A stretch of DNA of 60,169 nucleotides. Source: Pseudoxanthomonas suwonensis J47 (lineage in GTDB: Bacteria; Pseudomonadota; Gammaproteobacteria; Xanthomonadales; Xanthomonadaceae). A program made the translations under genes and the position numbers. This document shows, piece by piece, positions 1 through 9,336 of this stretch; the stretch's first letter is position 1, and each line of letters starts with the position of its first letter. The stretch spans positions 19,046-79,214 of the forward strand of contig NZ_AZUZ01000019.1 in the NCBI RefSeq assembly GCF_000513955.1, given 5' to 3'. The notes beneath the pieces are model-generated. The model saw only the letters and a program-made list of their open reading frames with translations, ran no database searches and had not been told where the DNA came from.

Positions 1-229
1 ATGCCGCAAGCGGCACATGGATGTGCCGCGTTCGCGCGTTGGAGCAGGACGCGGAACCGCGCGATGCGGCATACCCCCGTGCTGCCGCGGCTCCGTCCGA
101 AGCCCGCGCAACCCAACGCTGTGCTGTTGCGTTTGCTTGCTGTTGGCGCAGCCGAGTGGCACCCGTGCAATCGGGCATCACCGCTCACGCGACCGGAAAC
201 GCTAGCGGGGTTCCGACCCTCACCCCTGG
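1..229. other. Left-edge region without a recognised gene
   Basis: I see no convincing gene here. The reading frames that cross it have no family resemblance and appear to be GC-driven. Positions 11-18 and 21-28 form a perfect 8-bp inverted repeat with a 2-base loop, and positions 1-8 and 65-72 form another 8-bp pair. The region lies downstream of tyrS, which is on the minus strand. In Pseudomonas an rRNA operon follows tyrZ, so something similar could lie to the left, but nothing here proves it. Confidence 0.4.
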
Positions 230-252
230 CCCCTCTCCCGGGGGGAGAGGGG
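220..252 (-). terminator. Hairpin downstream of tyrS, dispersed-repeat type
   Basis: Positions 230-239 (CCCCTCTCCC) pair perfectly with 243-252 (GGGAGAGGGG) around a 3-base loop, 9 bases beyond the tyrS stop codon. A C-rich tract (about 218-229) follows in the direction of tyrS transcription. I recall very similar hairpins scattered between genes in Xanthomonadaceae, so this may be a repeat copy that also stops transcription. It lacks a long T tract. Confidence 0.55.
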
Positions 253-260
253 TAAGGAAA

Positions 261-1478
261 TCAGCCTGCGATGAGGCGGACGCGCGCGAAGTTGCGCTTG
301 CCGACCTGCAGCACGCCTTCGAAGCCGGGCGCGAATACGCGGGCCGCATCCTCGACGACTTCGCCGTCGATCTTCACCGCGCGCTCCTTGAGCTTGCGGT
401 TGGCCTCCGAATTGGACGGCGTGATGCCGGCGGCCGTGAGCAGCGCCGCGATGCGCAGGCCCTCGGCCGGGACCGCCACGTCCTGCAGCGGCAGCAGCGA
501 GGTGTCGCCCTGGCCGGTGACGGCCGCGTGCCAGCCGGCGATCGCCGTTTCCGCCGCGGCCGCGTCGTGGAAGCGCGTGGCCAGCTCGCGCGCCAGGCGC
601 AGTTTGATGTCGCGCGGGTTGAGGCCGGCGGCCACCTCCCCGCGCAGCTTGCGCGCCTCCTCGGCGGAGATCTCGAAGCTCAGCAGCTCGATCCACTTCC
701 ACATCAGCCCGTCGCCGATCTTCATCGTCTTGTTGACGATGTCGATCGCCGGCTCGGCGATGCCGATGTAGTTGCCGAGCGACTTGCTCATCTTGTTGAC
801 GCCGTCCAGGCCTTCCAGCAGCGGCATGGTCAACACCACCTGCGGCGCCTGCCCGTAGTGCTCCTGCAGGCCACGGCCCATCAGCAGGTTGAACTTCTGG
901 TCGGTGCCGCCCAGCTCCACGTCCGCCTGCAGTGCCACCGAGTCGTAGCCCTGCACCAGCGGGTAGAGGAACTCGTGGATCGCGATCGACTGCTGCGCGG
1001 CGAAGCGCTTGGAGAAGTCGTCGCGCTCGAGCATGCGCGCCACGGTGTGCTGGCCGGCCAGCCTGATCATGTCCGCCGCCGACATCTTCCCGAACCACTC
1101 GCTATTGAAGCGCACCTCGGTGCGCTCGCGGTCGAGCACCTTGAAGACCTGCTCGGCGTAAGTCTCGGCGTTGGCCAGCACGTCCTCGCGCGACAGCGGC
1201 TTGCGGGTCACGTTCTTGCCGGTCGGGTCGCCGATCATCCCGGTGAAGTCGCCGATCAGGAAGATCACCTGGTGCCCCAGGTCCTGGAACTGGCGCATCT
1301 TGTTCAGCAGCACCGTATGGCCCAGGTGCAGGTCCGGCGCCGTCGGGTCGAAGCCCGCCTTGACCCGCAGTGGGCGACCCAGCTTCAGCCGCGCCTCCAG
1401 ATCCTCGCGCTTGAGGATCTCATCGGCGCCGCGGCCGATGAGGGCGAGGGATTCTTCGACGGACTTCTCGGAAAACAC
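261..1478 (-). CDS. tyrS: Tyrosyl-tRNA synthetase
   Basis: This cytoplasmic class I aminoacyl-tRNA synthetase charges tRNA-Tyr with tyrosine using ATP. The 405 residues show the HIGH-type signature as PDLHLGHT near residue 50 and the second signature KMSKS near residue 230. A C-terminal S4-like RNA-binding region carries the pattern PSNSEANR followed by a basic stretch. The length and HLGHT form fit the TyrZ-like subgroup found in Pseudomonas and Xanthomonas rather than the E. coli TyrS form. The start at 1478 gives the conserved N-terminal helix. The gene is transcribed away from the M23 peptidase gene, an arrangement also seen at the Pseudomonas tyrZ locus. A hairpin follows its stop codon. 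Confidence 0.97.
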   Translation of the reverse strand: MFSEKSVEESLALIGRGADEILKREDLEARLKLGRPLRVKAGFDPTAPDLHLGHTVLLNKMRQFQDLGHQVIFLIGDFTGMIGDPTGKNVTRKPLSREDVLANAETYAEQVFKVLDRERTEVRFNSEWFGKMSAADMIRLAGQHTVARMLERDDFSKRFAAQQSIAIHEFLYPLVQGYDSVALQADVELGGTDQKFNLLMGRGLQEHYGQAPQVVLTMPLLEGLDGVNKMSKSLGNYIGIAEPAIDIVNKTMKIGDGLMWKWIELLSFEISAEEARKLRGEVAAGLNPRDIKLRLARELATRFHDAAAAETAIAGWHAAVTGQGDTSLLPLQDVAVPAEGLRIAALLTAAGITPSNSEANRKLKERAVKIDGEVVEDAARVFAPGFEGVLQVGKRNFARVRLIAG

Positions 1479-1573
1479 GGGGACTCCAGACGGTGGGGCG
1501 ATGACAAACTTGAATGGAATGTTACGTGCGGGTTAACCGGAAGGCCAGATGAAAGTCCAGCACCATCAATGGT

Positions 1574-1602
1574 TTGACGCACTAGTTTGAGGTGTCTATT
1601 TT
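1574..1602 (+). promoter_or_regulatory. Sigma-70 type promoter for the M23 peptidase gene
   Basis: TTGACG at 1574-1579 and TATTTT at 1597-1602 are separated by 17 bases, close to the consensus. The surrounding stretch is AT-rich compared with the genome. Transcription would start near 1609, about 40 bases before the ATG at 1649. Confidence 0.6.
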
Positions 1603-1648
1603 ACCCGCCAGTGGGCCGCACCCCGGGGTCCCGTGAAGGAAGTCAAGC

Positions 1649-3064
1649 ATGCCCCTCACCGACCACGGCCGCGTCCGCAAGCAGCAGTTCCACGACCGCC
1701 TCGGCATCCTTCACCACCGGACCCTCCACCGCAAGCTGAAAGAGCGGTTCCCCGTCGCCTTCAACCAGCGCTGGACCCGCCGCCACTGGCTCCACGCCAG
1801 CCTGTTCGCCACCCTCGGCGCCCTGCTGGCCACCATCGTCCCCGGTTTCTCCTCGCAGCTCGAACCCGCCTCGCAGGTCAGCGCGGTGCTGCCGCTGCAG
1901 CTGCCGCCGCTGACCGTGCGCGCCCCGACCGGCGAAGGCGCCGACCATTTCTGGGAAGTGGTGGAGATCGAGCGCGGCCAGACCCTGGGCCAGGTGTTCG
2001 AGACCATGGGCATCCCGGTGGCGACCATGCACCGGATCCTCGAGAACCCGGCCAACCGCGAGGCCCTGACCCGCCTGCGCCCGGGCGCCGAGCTGGGCTT
2101 CGCCCTGGACGGCGAAGGCGGCCTGCGCGGCTTCCGCTTCGACCGCGGCCCGACCCAGCGCGTGGAACTGGACCTGCGCGGCGACAGCATCCGCGAGAAG
2201 GTGCTCGAGCGCGCCACCACCACCCGCGTGGCCGTGGCCAGCGCCGAGATCGACCGCTCGCTGTATGCCTCGGCGGTGAAGGCCGGGCTCAGCCCCGCCG
2301 CGATCGCGGTGATGACCGACGAGATCTTCCGCTACGACATCGACTTCAAGGACGTGCAGCCGGGCGACCGCTTCAGCGCCGTGGTCGAGGAGACCTGGCG
2401 CGACGGCGAGCGGATCGGCACCGGCCGCATCCTCGCCGCCAGCTTCACCACCGGCAGCAAGACCTATACCGGCTTCCGCTTCGAGCGCAACGGCAAGGCC
2501 GAGTACTTCACCGCCGACGGCCGGCCGCTGAAGAAGAGCTTCATCCGCATGCCGATCCCGTACGCGCGCCTGAGCTCGAAGTTCGGCGCCCGCCACCACC
2601 CGGTGCTGGGCAAGATGCGCATGCACAAGGGCGTCGACTACGCCGCCGGCACCGGCACCCCGATCATGGCCGCCGGCGACGCCAAGGTGCAGTTCGTCGG
2701 CCAGCAGCGCGGCTACGGCAACGTCGTCATCCTCGACCATGGCCGCGGCCACACCACGCTGTACGCGCACATGTCGCGCTTCGGCAAGATCCGCCAGGGC
2801 CAGCAGGTCTCGCAGGGCACGGTGATCGGCTACGTCGGTTCCACCGGCCTGGCCACCGGCCCGCACCTGCACTACGAATTCCGGGTCAACGGCCAGCACC
2901 GCAACCCGCTGTCGGTGACCATGCCGCCACCGGAGCCGCTGAAGGGCGCCGACCTGGCCGCGTTCAAGGCCGCCACCGCGCCGGCGCTGGCGCGCATGGA
3001 ATCGATGGAAGCGCTGCTGTACGCCAGGGCCGACGTGCCGGCGAAGAAGGAAAAGCGCGGCTGA
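1649..3064 (+). CDS. M23 family cell-wall metallopeptidase (MepM-like)
   Basis: This is a probable periplasmic zinc endopeptidase acting on peptidoglycan cross-links, anchored by one N-terminal membrane segment (about residues 48-66). A LysM/OapA-like region follows at about residues 105-150 (motif RGQTLGQVFETMG). The C-terminal peptidase domain shows the metal ligands in HKGVDYA near residue 328 and HLHYEF near residue 408, so it appears active. At 471 residues it matches the MepM (YebA) family. The start is supported by GAAGGA about 8 bases upstream. It sits between tyrS and anmK, as in Pseudomonas aeruginosa (PA0667), which links wall cleavage to muropeptide recycling. The partner D,D- or L,D-bond specificity cannot be read from sequence. 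Confidence 0.9.
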   Translation: MPLTDHGRVRKQQFHDRLGILHHRTLHRKLKERFPVAFNQRWTRRHWLHASLFATLGALLATIVPGFSSQLEPASQVSAVLPLQLPPLTVRAPTGEGADHFWEVVEIERGQTLGQVFETMGIPVATMHRILENPANREALTRLRPGAELGFALDGEGGLRGFRFDRGPTQRVELDLRGDSIREKVLERATTTRVAVASAEIDRSLYASAVKAGLSPAAIAVMTDEIFRYDIDFKDVQPGDRFSAVVEETWRDGERIGTGRILAASFTTGSKTYTGFRFERNGKAEYFTADGRPLKKSFIRMPIPYARLSSKFGARHHPVLGKMRMHKGVDYAAGTGTPIMAAGDAKVQFVGQQRGYGNVVILDHGRGHTTLYAHMSRFGKIRQGQQVSQGTVIGYVGSTGLATGPHLHYEFRVNGQHRNPLSVTMPPPEPLKGADLAAFKAATAPALARMESMEALLYARADVPAKKEKRG

Positions 3065-3223
3065 GCCGCGCCACGCGCCGGGCGCGATGCGACCGGCGTG
3101 AGCGTCCCGGGTGCGCTGCACTTGCCCGGGCCATGACCGCAACGCTCGACATGCCACCGGCGCGTCCGCACTCGACGTGACACGTCCGAGGTGCGCCGCG
3201 CCGGCCCGGGCTACGATGTGCGC

Positions 3224-4336
3224 ATGCCACGCCTCTTCCTCGGACTGATCTCCGGCACCAGCGCCGACGGCATCGACGCCGCGCTGGTCGAATTCCCCGA
3301 TACTCCCGACGCCGCCGGCCTGCGCCTGGTGGCCGGCCGCACCACGCCGTGGGCGCCGGGACTGCGCGCGCGCCTGGTCGCGCTGGGCCAGGGCGGCGAA
3401 CCGGAATCGCTGGACGAGCTGGGCCGGCTGGACGTGCAGGTGGCCGCCGCCTTCGCCGACGCCGCGCTGGGCCTGCTCGATGCCGCCGGCGTCGCCCCGG
3501 CGCAGGTCGCCGCGATCGGATCGCACGGCCAGACCATCCGCCACCGCCCGCACGGCGATGCGCCGTTCACCATGCAGATCGGCGACGGCAGCGTGATCGC
3601 CGAACGCACCGGCATCGCCACGGTGGCCGACTTCCGCCGCCGCGACGTCGCCGCCGGCGGCCATGGCGCGCCGCTGGTGCCGGCCTTCCATGCCGCGCTG
3701 CTGCATTCGGCGCAGGAAGACCGCGCCGTGCTCAACCTCGGCGGAATCGGCAACTACACCCTGCTGCCGCGCATCGGCGAAGTGCGCGGCTTCGACACCG
3801 GCCCGGCCAACGCCCTGCTCGATGCCTGGTGCCAGCGCCACACCGGCGCGGCCTTCGACGCCGGCGGCGCGTTCGCCGCCAGCGGCACGGTCGATGCGGC
3901 GCTGCTGGAACGGCTGCTGGACGATCCCTGGTTCGCGTTGCCGCCGCCGAAGAGCACCGGCCGCGAGCAGTTCCAACTTGAATGGGTGGAAGCGCGCCTG
4001 CTGGGCGACGAAGCGCCGGCCGACGTACAGGCCACGTTGCTGGAACTGAGCGCGGCCACCGCCGCCGATGCGCTGCTGGCGCAGCAGCCGGCCACGGCGC
4101 GGGTGATCGCCTGCGGCGGCGGCGTGCGCAATCCGCGCCTGCTCGAACGCATCGCCGCGCGCCTGCCGGGCGTGGCGATCGAGGACACCGCCGCCTACGG
4201 GCTGGACCCGGACTTCGTCGAGGCGATGGCCTTCGCCTGGCTGGCGCGCGAGACCCTCGCCGGCCGCCCCGGCAACCTGCCGGCGGTCACCGGCGCGCAC
4301 GGCCCGCGCGTGCTGGGCGTGGTGCATCCGGCCTGA
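3224..4336 (+). CDS. anmK: Anhydro-N-acetylmuramic acid kinase
   Basis: The enzyme phosphorylates and opens 1,6-anhydro-MurNAc released during peptidoglycan recycling, giving MurNAc-6-phosphate in the cytoplasm. The protein begins with the ATP-binding signature [18 protein letters not shown]. Further on are the motifs [11 protein letters not shown] and NLGGIGN and the late CGGGVRNP loop, all typical of the family. From the ATG at 3224 it is 370 residues, the usual length. An upstream in-frame start at 3191 would add 11 residues with no family match. It follows the M23 peptidase gene on the same strand after 159 bases. With ampG near 13-14 kb, the window holds two muropeptide recycling steps. 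Confidence 0.96.
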   Translation: MPRLFLGLISGTSADGIDAALVEFPDTPDAAGLRLVAGRTTPWAPGLRARLVALGQGGEPESLDELGRLDVQVAAAFADAALGLLDAAGVAPAQVAAIGSHGQTIRHRPHGDAPFTMQIGDGSVIAERTGIATVADFRRRDVAAGGHGAPLVPAFHAALLHSAQEDRAVLNLGGIGNYTLLPRIGEVRGFDTGPANALLDAWCQRHTGAAFDAGGAFAASGTVDAALLERLLDDPWFALPPPKSTGREQFQLEWVEARLLGDEAPADVQATLLELSAATAADALLAQQPATARVIACGGGVRNPRLLERIAARLPGVAIEDTAAYGLDPDFVEAMAFAWLARETLAGRPGNLPAVTGAHGPRVLGVVHPA

Positions 4337-4354
4337 GCCGCGACACCCGGCCGT

Positions 4355-4385
4355 AATCCCGAATCCCGAATCCCGAATCCCGAAT
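4355..4385. repeat. Heptanucleotide tandem repeat AATCCCG x4
   Basis: Four perfect copies of AATCCCG (4355-4361, 4362-4368, 4369-4375, 4376-4382) are followed by AAT. It lies between the convergent anmK and TonB-receptor genes, just outside the receptor's terminator hairpin. Similar GGGATTC runs are common between Xanthomonad genes as far as I recall. Because it lies beyond both stop codons, it cannot switch a reading frame. Confidence 0.9.
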
Positions 4386-4420
4386 AAAAACCGCCACCGG
4401 ACCCGCATGGGGCCCGGTGG
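4386..4420 (-). terminator. Rho-independent terminator of the TonB receptor gene
   Basis: CCACCGG (4394-4400) pairs with CCGGTGG (4414-4420), with extra CCC/GGG pairing inside. On the minus strand the stem is followed by TTTTT (4386-4390). It lies 28 bases after the receptor stop codon. Confidence 0.8.
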
Positions 4421-4447
4421 ATTGCTGCGGTCGGGTGGGCCGGCGCC

Positions 4448-7400
4448 TTACAGCCCGCTGCCGCCGAACTGGCGCGTGTACTGCAGGTTGATCGTGCGGC
4501 CCACCGAGTCGAACCAGGAGATGTCGTAGTACGGATACGCCGTGTAGGTCGGATCCTTCGGCGGCATCTTGTTGGCCAGGTTGGTGACGACCAGGCTCAG
4601 GCGCGAGTGGTCGTTGAAGCGGAACTGCACCGAGGCGTTGTAGCGGTAGGTCGCCGGGATCCACGGACCCGGGTCGCCGTCCTCCCACACCTGGTCGTAC
4701 GACCAGCCGTTCGGCAGCCGGCCCAGGCGCGAGCCGTACAGCGTCACCGTCCACGGGCCGCGATCCCAGCCGATGCTGGCGTTGCTCTTGGTCCGCGGGA
4801 TGTCGAAACCGCTGTTGGTGGCGAACTGGTCCTCGACCGGATCGCCCGGGAACTGCTGGAAGTCGTGCTCCTTCACCCAGGTGTGGTTGAAGGTCAGGGT
4901 GAAGCGGCCGATGCCGGTCTCCAGGCGGTAGCGCGCGACCACGTCGACGCCGCGGGTGCGCTCGCGGGCGACGTTGATCGGCGCCACCGAGATCCCGTAC
5001 AGGCTGCCGTTGGCGCTGCGGGTGACGCGGGCCAGCGCGTCGACGCAGGTCGGCGAGCTCGCGGGCAGCTCGCCGAGCCGGCAGGCGGCCTCGTCGCGCA
5101 GGATCGCGTCGACGCTCATGTCCTGCACCTGGTCGCGCATGTCGATGTCGAACCAGTCGGCCGACAGGTCCAGGCTTTCCAGCGGCGACCAGACGAAGCC
5201 GGCGGTCCAGGAGGTGCTGGTCTCCGGATCCAGGTCGCGGTTGCCGGCGCGGGTGCGGATCAGTCCCTCGCTGTAGTCGGAGCAGTCGTCGGCCTGGTCG
5301 AGCAGGCAGTTGTAGTAGTCGTTGCCCGAGGTCTCGTCGTTGCCGATGCCGGCGTAGACGTAGTGCAGGTCCGGCGCGCGGAACGCGGTGCCGTAGGAAC
5401 CGCGCACCAGCAGGCTCTCCAGCGGACGCCACTCCAGGCCGGTGCTCCAGGTGGCCTTGCCGATGCTGTTGCCGGAGTAGCGGTACTGGTCGTAGCGACC
5501 GGCCAGGCTCCAGCTCAGCGAGTCCAGCAGCGGCATGCGCAGCTCGGCCGCGCCGGCCCAGCGGTTGCGGCTGCCGTGGCCGTCGGAGTCCTTCCAGCTG
5601 TAGTAGTAGTACTGCGTCGCCAGCGGATCGGGATTGAGGTCGTAGCTCTGGTGGCCGTACTCGACCGTGGCGGCGAAGCCGGCGTCGCCGCCGGGCAGCG
5701 CGAACAGGTCGGCAGTGCTCACCGTCGCCGCCAGCGTCGCGGTCTCCGACTGCGGGTGGTAGACGGTGCGCGCGGCGATGCTGTCGTACTCGGCGCGGCT
5801 GAGCGGCCGGTACAGGCGCGACGGATCGGCGTTGAAGATGGGGAAGCCGTCGTCGTCCACGCCCAGCTGCGGGCCGAGGAACAGGTCGTTGGCGCGCGCG
5901 GCGACGATCTGCGGCCAGCTGATCCGCGCCTTGTACTGCGAGTAGCTCAGCGAGGCCTCGTAGTCCCAGTCGGCGGCGAAGCTGCCCTGGAAGCCGGTGG
6001 TCAGGCCGAAGGTCTTCTGCGTGGTTTCGACCATGCCGCGGTCCAGCCCGCCCATTTCCTCCGGCGAGAACTGGCGCTGCCAGTACTCCACCTGGCCGGT
6101 GGCCGCGTTGTAGAAGTAGCCCTCCTCGTTGCCGTCCGGCGCCATGTAGCTCCACGAGGACACGTCGCGGAACAGCTCGACCTGGTGGTGGCCGGCCTGC
6201 ACGTCGGCGAACCACAGGTGGCCGTTGCCGAAGTCGTAGTTCAGCGAGGCGTAGCCGTTCACGCCGCGGCGCTTGCTGAGGATGGTGCCGTAGCCGATCG
6301 ACTCGTCGCTGCCGCAGTAGTAGCCGTAGCGCGGGCGGTAGGCATGGTAGGTGGTGCCGCCGTTCTGCCCCGACAACGCGTCGCAGGTGGCCTGGCCCGG
6401 GTCGATGTAGTCGTCCCACCAGTCGGTGCGCAGGTAAGCGCGGCGGGCGATCCGCGAATTGGCGGTGGGGCCGTCCTTGGTCGAATCCTGGATATCGCGC
6501 TCGTAGGCCCACAGCGGGGTCTGCGACTGGATGTCGATGCTGTACACGCCGCTGAAGCCGCCGCGCTCGAAGCCGCTGACCAGGCTGGCGTCGAACGACT
6601 CGCCGCCGCCTTCGCTGGTGGTGCCCAGGCGCATGTCGACGGTGGTCCCGTCGGCCTTCTTCTTGAGGATGAAGTTGACCACGCCGGAGATCGCGTCCGA
6701 ACCGTAGATAGCCGAGGCGCTGCCGGTGAGCACCTCGACGCGGTCGATCATCGCGATCGGGATGCTGGAGATGTCGGTGAAGTTGCTGCGGCCCTTGAAC
6801 GGCATCGGGAAGTCGGCGATGCGGCGGCCGTTGACCAGCACCAGGGTGTGGTTCGGGCCGAGGCCGCGCAGGTCGACCTGCTGCGCGCCCGGCGAGAAGT
6901 CGGCGCCGCTGGCCGACTGCTGGCTCTGGGTCTCGCCGCCGTTCTGGGTCATCGCGCGCAGCACGTCCGGCACCGAGGTGAAGCCGTTGGCGCGGATCTC
7001 CTCGGCGGTGACCACGCTGATCGGCGCCGGGCCTTCGATCTGCGCGCGCGGGATGCGCGAACCGGTCACCGTGATCGTGTCGATCTGGACCACCGGCTCC
7101 GCGGCCGGGGCGCTGCCGCCGGCGCCGTCCTGCGGCTGCGGCGCCGGGGCGCGGCGACGCGCCGGCGCATCGGCGCGCGCCACCAGCACCGCGCCGCTGG
7201 CGTCGCGGCGGGCGCTGAAGCCGCTGCCCTGCAGCAGCTGCTGCAGCGCCTGGTCGGTGTCCGCCGCGCCCTGCACCCCGGCGGTCTGCCGGCCGCGCAG
7301 CTCGTCGGCCCGGTACACGAGCTGGGTATCGGACTGGCGCGCCAGCGCGTTGAGCGCGGCGGCCAGGTCGCCGGCCGGCACGTTGATCGGGCCGGCCGCC

Positions 7401-7471
7401 TCGGCGGCCTGCGCCGCCAGCGCGGCGGAGCAGGCCAGGGTCAACAACAGGACACGCGACGGATGACGCAT
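4448..7471 (-). CDS. STN-domain TonB-dependent outer-membrane receptor
   Basis: This is an outer-membrane active transporter powered by TonB that also signals through its N-terminal domain. From the ATG at 7471 (1007 residues) it has a signal peptide of about 24 residues. An STN signalling domain follows at about 25-105 (INVPAGDLAAALNALARQSD), then a Pro/Ala-rich linker and a plug domain at about 135-260 (ITVTGSRIPR, LRGLGPNHTLVLVNGRRI, SAIYGSDAISGVVNF). The remainder is a long beta-barrel rich in Tyr and Trp. An upstream in-frame start at 7501 would precede the signal peptide by 10 residues and is less likely. It follows the sigma and FecR genes, the classical FecI-FecR-FecA order. The substrate is unknown. 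The divergent cyanophycin-degrading gene suggests, as inference, peptide or dipeptide uptake. Confidence 0.92.
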   Translation of the reverse strand: MRHPSRVLLLTLACSAALAAQAAEAAGPINVPAGDLAAALNALARQSDTQLVYRADELRGRQTAGVQGAADTDQALQQLLQGSGFSARRDASGAVLVARADAPARRRAPAPQPQDGAGGSAPAAEPVVQIDTITVTGSRIPRAQIEGPAPISVVTAEEIRANGFTSVPDVLRAMTQNGGETQSQQSASGADFSPGAQQVDLRGLGPNHTLVLVNGRRIADFPMPFKGRSNFTDISSIPIAMIDRVEVLTGSASAIYGSDAISGVVNFILKKKADGTTVDMRLGTTSEGGGESFDASLVSGFERGGFSGVYSIDIQSQTPLWAYERDIQDSTKDGPTANSRIARRAYLRTDWWDDYIDPGQATCDALSGQNGGTTYHAYRPRYGYYCGSDESIGYGTILSKRRGVNGYASLNYDFGNGHLWFADVQAGHHQVELFRDVSSWSYMAPDGNEEGYFYNAATGQVEYWQRQFSPEEMGGLDRGMVETTQKTFGLTTGFQGSFAADWDYEASLSYSQYKARISWPQIVAARANDLFLGPQLGVDDDGFPIFNADPSRLYRPLSRAEYDSIAARTVYHPQSETATLAATVSTADLFALPGGDAGFAATVEYGHQSYDLNPDPLATQYYYYSWKDSDGHGSRNRWAGAAELRMPLLDSLSWSLAGRYDQYRYSGNSIGKATWSTGLEWRPLESLLVRGSYGTAFRAPDLHYVYAGIGNDETSGNDYYNCLLDQADDCSDYSEGLIRTRAGNRDLDPETSTSWTAGFVWSPLESLDLSADWFDIDMRDQVQDMSVDAILRDEAACRLGELPASSPTCVDALARVTRSANGSLYGISVAPINVARERTRGVDVVARYRLETGIGRFTLTFNHTWVKEHDFQQFPGDPVEDQFATNSGFDIPRTKSNASIGWDRGPWTVTLYGSRLGRLPNGWSYDQVWEDGDPGPWIPATYRYNASVQFRFNDHSRLSLVVTNLANKMPPKDPTYTAYPYYDISWFDSVGRTINLQYTRQFGGSGL

Positions 7472-7559
7472 CGACTCTCTCTCCCGGTGCCGGGACGGCA
7501 CCCTCTGCTTGCCATGACGAACGAGACGGCCGCTTCCCCCATCGCCCCGCGCCCGGCGC

Positions 7560-8660
7560 TCAGCGCGAGTGGAGGACGATCCGGTCGGGGTGGCGCTCGG
7601 CGCGCACCGGGAAGCCCTGCTCCAGCAGCCCGACGAAAGCGTCCAGCCCGGACCAGCGGAAGTTGCCGCCGATCCGCAGCTCGGCGACCGCCGGGTCGGC
7701 CAGTTCCAGGCGGCGGGTGTTGAAGCGGTTGAACTCGGCCGCCGCCTGCGCCAGCGGCGCGTCGTCGAAGACCAGGAAGCCGCTGCGCCACTCCACGTAG
7801 CGGGCCGCTTCCTCTGGTGGCAGCGAGCGCACCAGCACGCCGTTGCGGCCGACGGTGGCGACGCTGCCGGCCGGCAGCAGCGAGACCGGGCGGTTGCGGC
7901 CCCCGGCGGCGCTGTCCAGCCGTACCCGGCCCTCGGTCACCACCACCCGCAGTGTGTCCGGGTCGCGGCGCACCGCGTAGCGGGTGCCGACGGCGACGGC
8001 GCGATGGCCGTCGGCCTCGACCACGAACGGCCGCCCGGCTTCGTGGGCGACCTCGAAGAAGGCTTCGCCGCGCAGCAGGGCGACATGGCGTTCGCCACGG
8101 TCCATGCGCACCTGCAGCCGGCTGTCGCTGCTGAGCGTGGCCGTCGAACCGTCGGCCAGCGCCACCTCGACCACCTCGCCCACCGTGCTGGCGTAGGCGG
8201 CCTCGTGCTGCCCGCCCAGCTGCCAGGCGCCCCAGCCCAGCCCGCCGGCCACGGCCAGCATGAACCCGGCCGCCAGCGCGCGCGGCCAGCGCGCCGGGCG
8301 CGACGCGGCCCGGCGCCGGGCGAAGGACACCGCGCGCAGGTCCGGCACGGCATGGCCTGGCGCGGCCGGCGGCGGCGCTTCGTCCGCCATGGCCGGTTCG
8401 GGGCGCGGTGCGCCGGAAGCCGCCCATCCGGCCCACTGCCCCCGTCCGGGCACGCTGCCCGGCGCCAGGCCGGCGGCCAGCGCCTTCAGCCGCGCCGCCT
8501 CGTTCCAGGCCGCCTGCAGGCGCAACAGGGCGACGCGGTGCGCGGTGGACCCGGCCAGCCAGGCGTCCAGCGCCTGCTGGTCCTGCGTGCTCCAGTCGCC
8601 ACCCTCGCGCCGCGCCAGCCAGGCCGCGGCGGTGCGTTCAATCGTCCTGCTGTCGTCCAT
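7560..8660 (-). CDS. FecR-family anti-sigma regulator
   Basis: This inner-membrane protein receives the signal from the TonB receptor's STN domain and controls the partner ECF sigma factor. It has an N-terminal cytoplasmic domain of the DUF4880 kind (residues about 1-60, AAAWLARREGGDWS). One membrane segment lies at about 130-150. The periplasmic FecR domain shows VGEVVEVALADGSTATLSSDSRLQV, and the C-terminal secretin/STN-like domain (about 295-366) contains GGNFRWSGLDAFVGLL. I chose the ATG at 8660 (366 residues), although a GTG two codons upstream is possible. The start overlaps the sigma gene by 23 bases, which suggests coupled translation. The receptor gene begins 88 bases downstream. Confidence 0.9.
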   Translation of the reverse strand: MDDSRTIERTAAAWLARREGGDWSTQDQQALDAWLAGSTAHRVALLRLQAAWNEAARLKALAAGLAPGSVPGRGQWAGWAASGAPRPEPAMADEAPPPAAPGHAVPDLRAVSFARRRAASRPARWPRALAAGFMLAVAGGLGWGAWQLGGQHEAAYASTVGEVVEVALADGSTATLSSDSRLQVRMDRGERHVALLRGEAFFEVAHEAGRPFVVEADGHRAVAVGTRYAVRRDPDTLRVVVTEGRVRLDSAAGGRNRPVSLLPAGSVATVGRNGVLVRSLPPEEAARYVEWRSGFLVFDDAPLAQAAAEFNRFNTRRLELADPAVAELRIGGNFRWSGLDAFVGLLEQGFPVRAERHPDRIVLHSR

Positions 8661-9234
8661 GTCCACGCTCCGGCACCGTGTCGCCCTGCCCGGCGCGCCT
8701 GGAGGCGGGCCGCGGCAACGGCCCGCCCCCGTACAGGTGGTCCGCGATCAAGCGCATCCCCTTGGCCAGGTGCTTTTCCACGGTCCTCCCGCTGATGCCC
8801 AGGCGCTGGGCGACTTCCTTCTGCGACAGCTCCTCGACCCGGCGCAGCCACACCACCTCGCGGCAGCGTCCGGGCAACCGGTCCAGCGCCTCCACCAGCC
8901 GGCGCAGGGCCTGACGGGTGCCGGTCCAGCGTTCCGGCGAAACCTCGTCGATCAGGTAGACGTTCGACGAGTCGAAATCACCCACGGGCTCGATCGACAC
9001 CACCCGCCCGCGGCGGGCGCGGTCGGCCATCAGGTGGCGGGCGGTGGCGAACAGGAACGCCTTCGGCGCGGTCGGGCGGCTGCGCGCGGCGGCCTCGTAG
9101 ATCCGCACGTAGACCTCCTGGCGCAGGTCGTGCAGCTCGTCGCGGTGCGGCCAGCAGCGCTGCAGGTAGTGCACCAGCGCGCGCTCGTGCGCCAGGACCT
9201 CGCGCGCGAACCAGTCGTCGAATTCGGTGGACAT
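8638..9234 (-). CDS. FecI-type ECF sigma factor
   Basis: This extracytoplasmic-function RNA polymerase sigma factor of 198 residues has region 2 at about residues 15-80 (HDLRQEVYVRIYEAA, FLFATARHLMADRARR). Region 4 lies at about 110-165 (LDRLPGRCREVVWLRRVEELSQKEVAQRLGISGRTVEKHL), carrying the helix-turn-helix that reads the -35 element. It leads the FecI-FecR-TonB receptor cluster and would be held or activated by the FecR protein. It is transcribed divergently from the cyanophycinase-like fusion gene with 102 bases between them, so it could control both sides. That is inference, because no consensus for this sigma group is known to me. Confidence 0.92.
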   Translation of the reverse strand: MSTEFDDWFAREVLAHERALVHYLQRCWPHRDELHDLRQEVYVRIYEAAARSRPTAPKAFLFATARHLMADRARRGRVVSIEPVGDFDSSNVYLIDEVSPERWTGTRQALRRLVEALDRLPGRCREVVWLRRVEELSQKEVAQRLGISGRTVEKHLAKGMRLIADHLYGGGPLPRPASRRAGQGDTVPERGHGRQQDD

Positions 9235-9336
9235 CGCCGCACTCTAGCTGACCGGGATGGGGGAATGCCCTCCCCGGTTCGTCTAGTCTCTGGCGACAGC
9301 CCGGCGTTTCGCCGCGGCCAGGACACGGAGTTGCGG

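Noticed and set aside
1-255. An 84-codon plus-strand frame at the left edge
   Set aside because: It has no ribosome-binding site, runs through the tyrS terminator hairpin and has no family resemblance.
4355-4385. Phase-variable switch for the TonB receptor
   Set aside because: The repeat lies after the 3' ends of both flanking genes, so it cannot change a reading frame or a promoter of either.
8260-9336. A 359-residue N-terminal extension of the cyanophycinase fusion
   Set aside because: It is antisense to the FecR and sigma genes. A normal signal peptide begins at ATG 9337.
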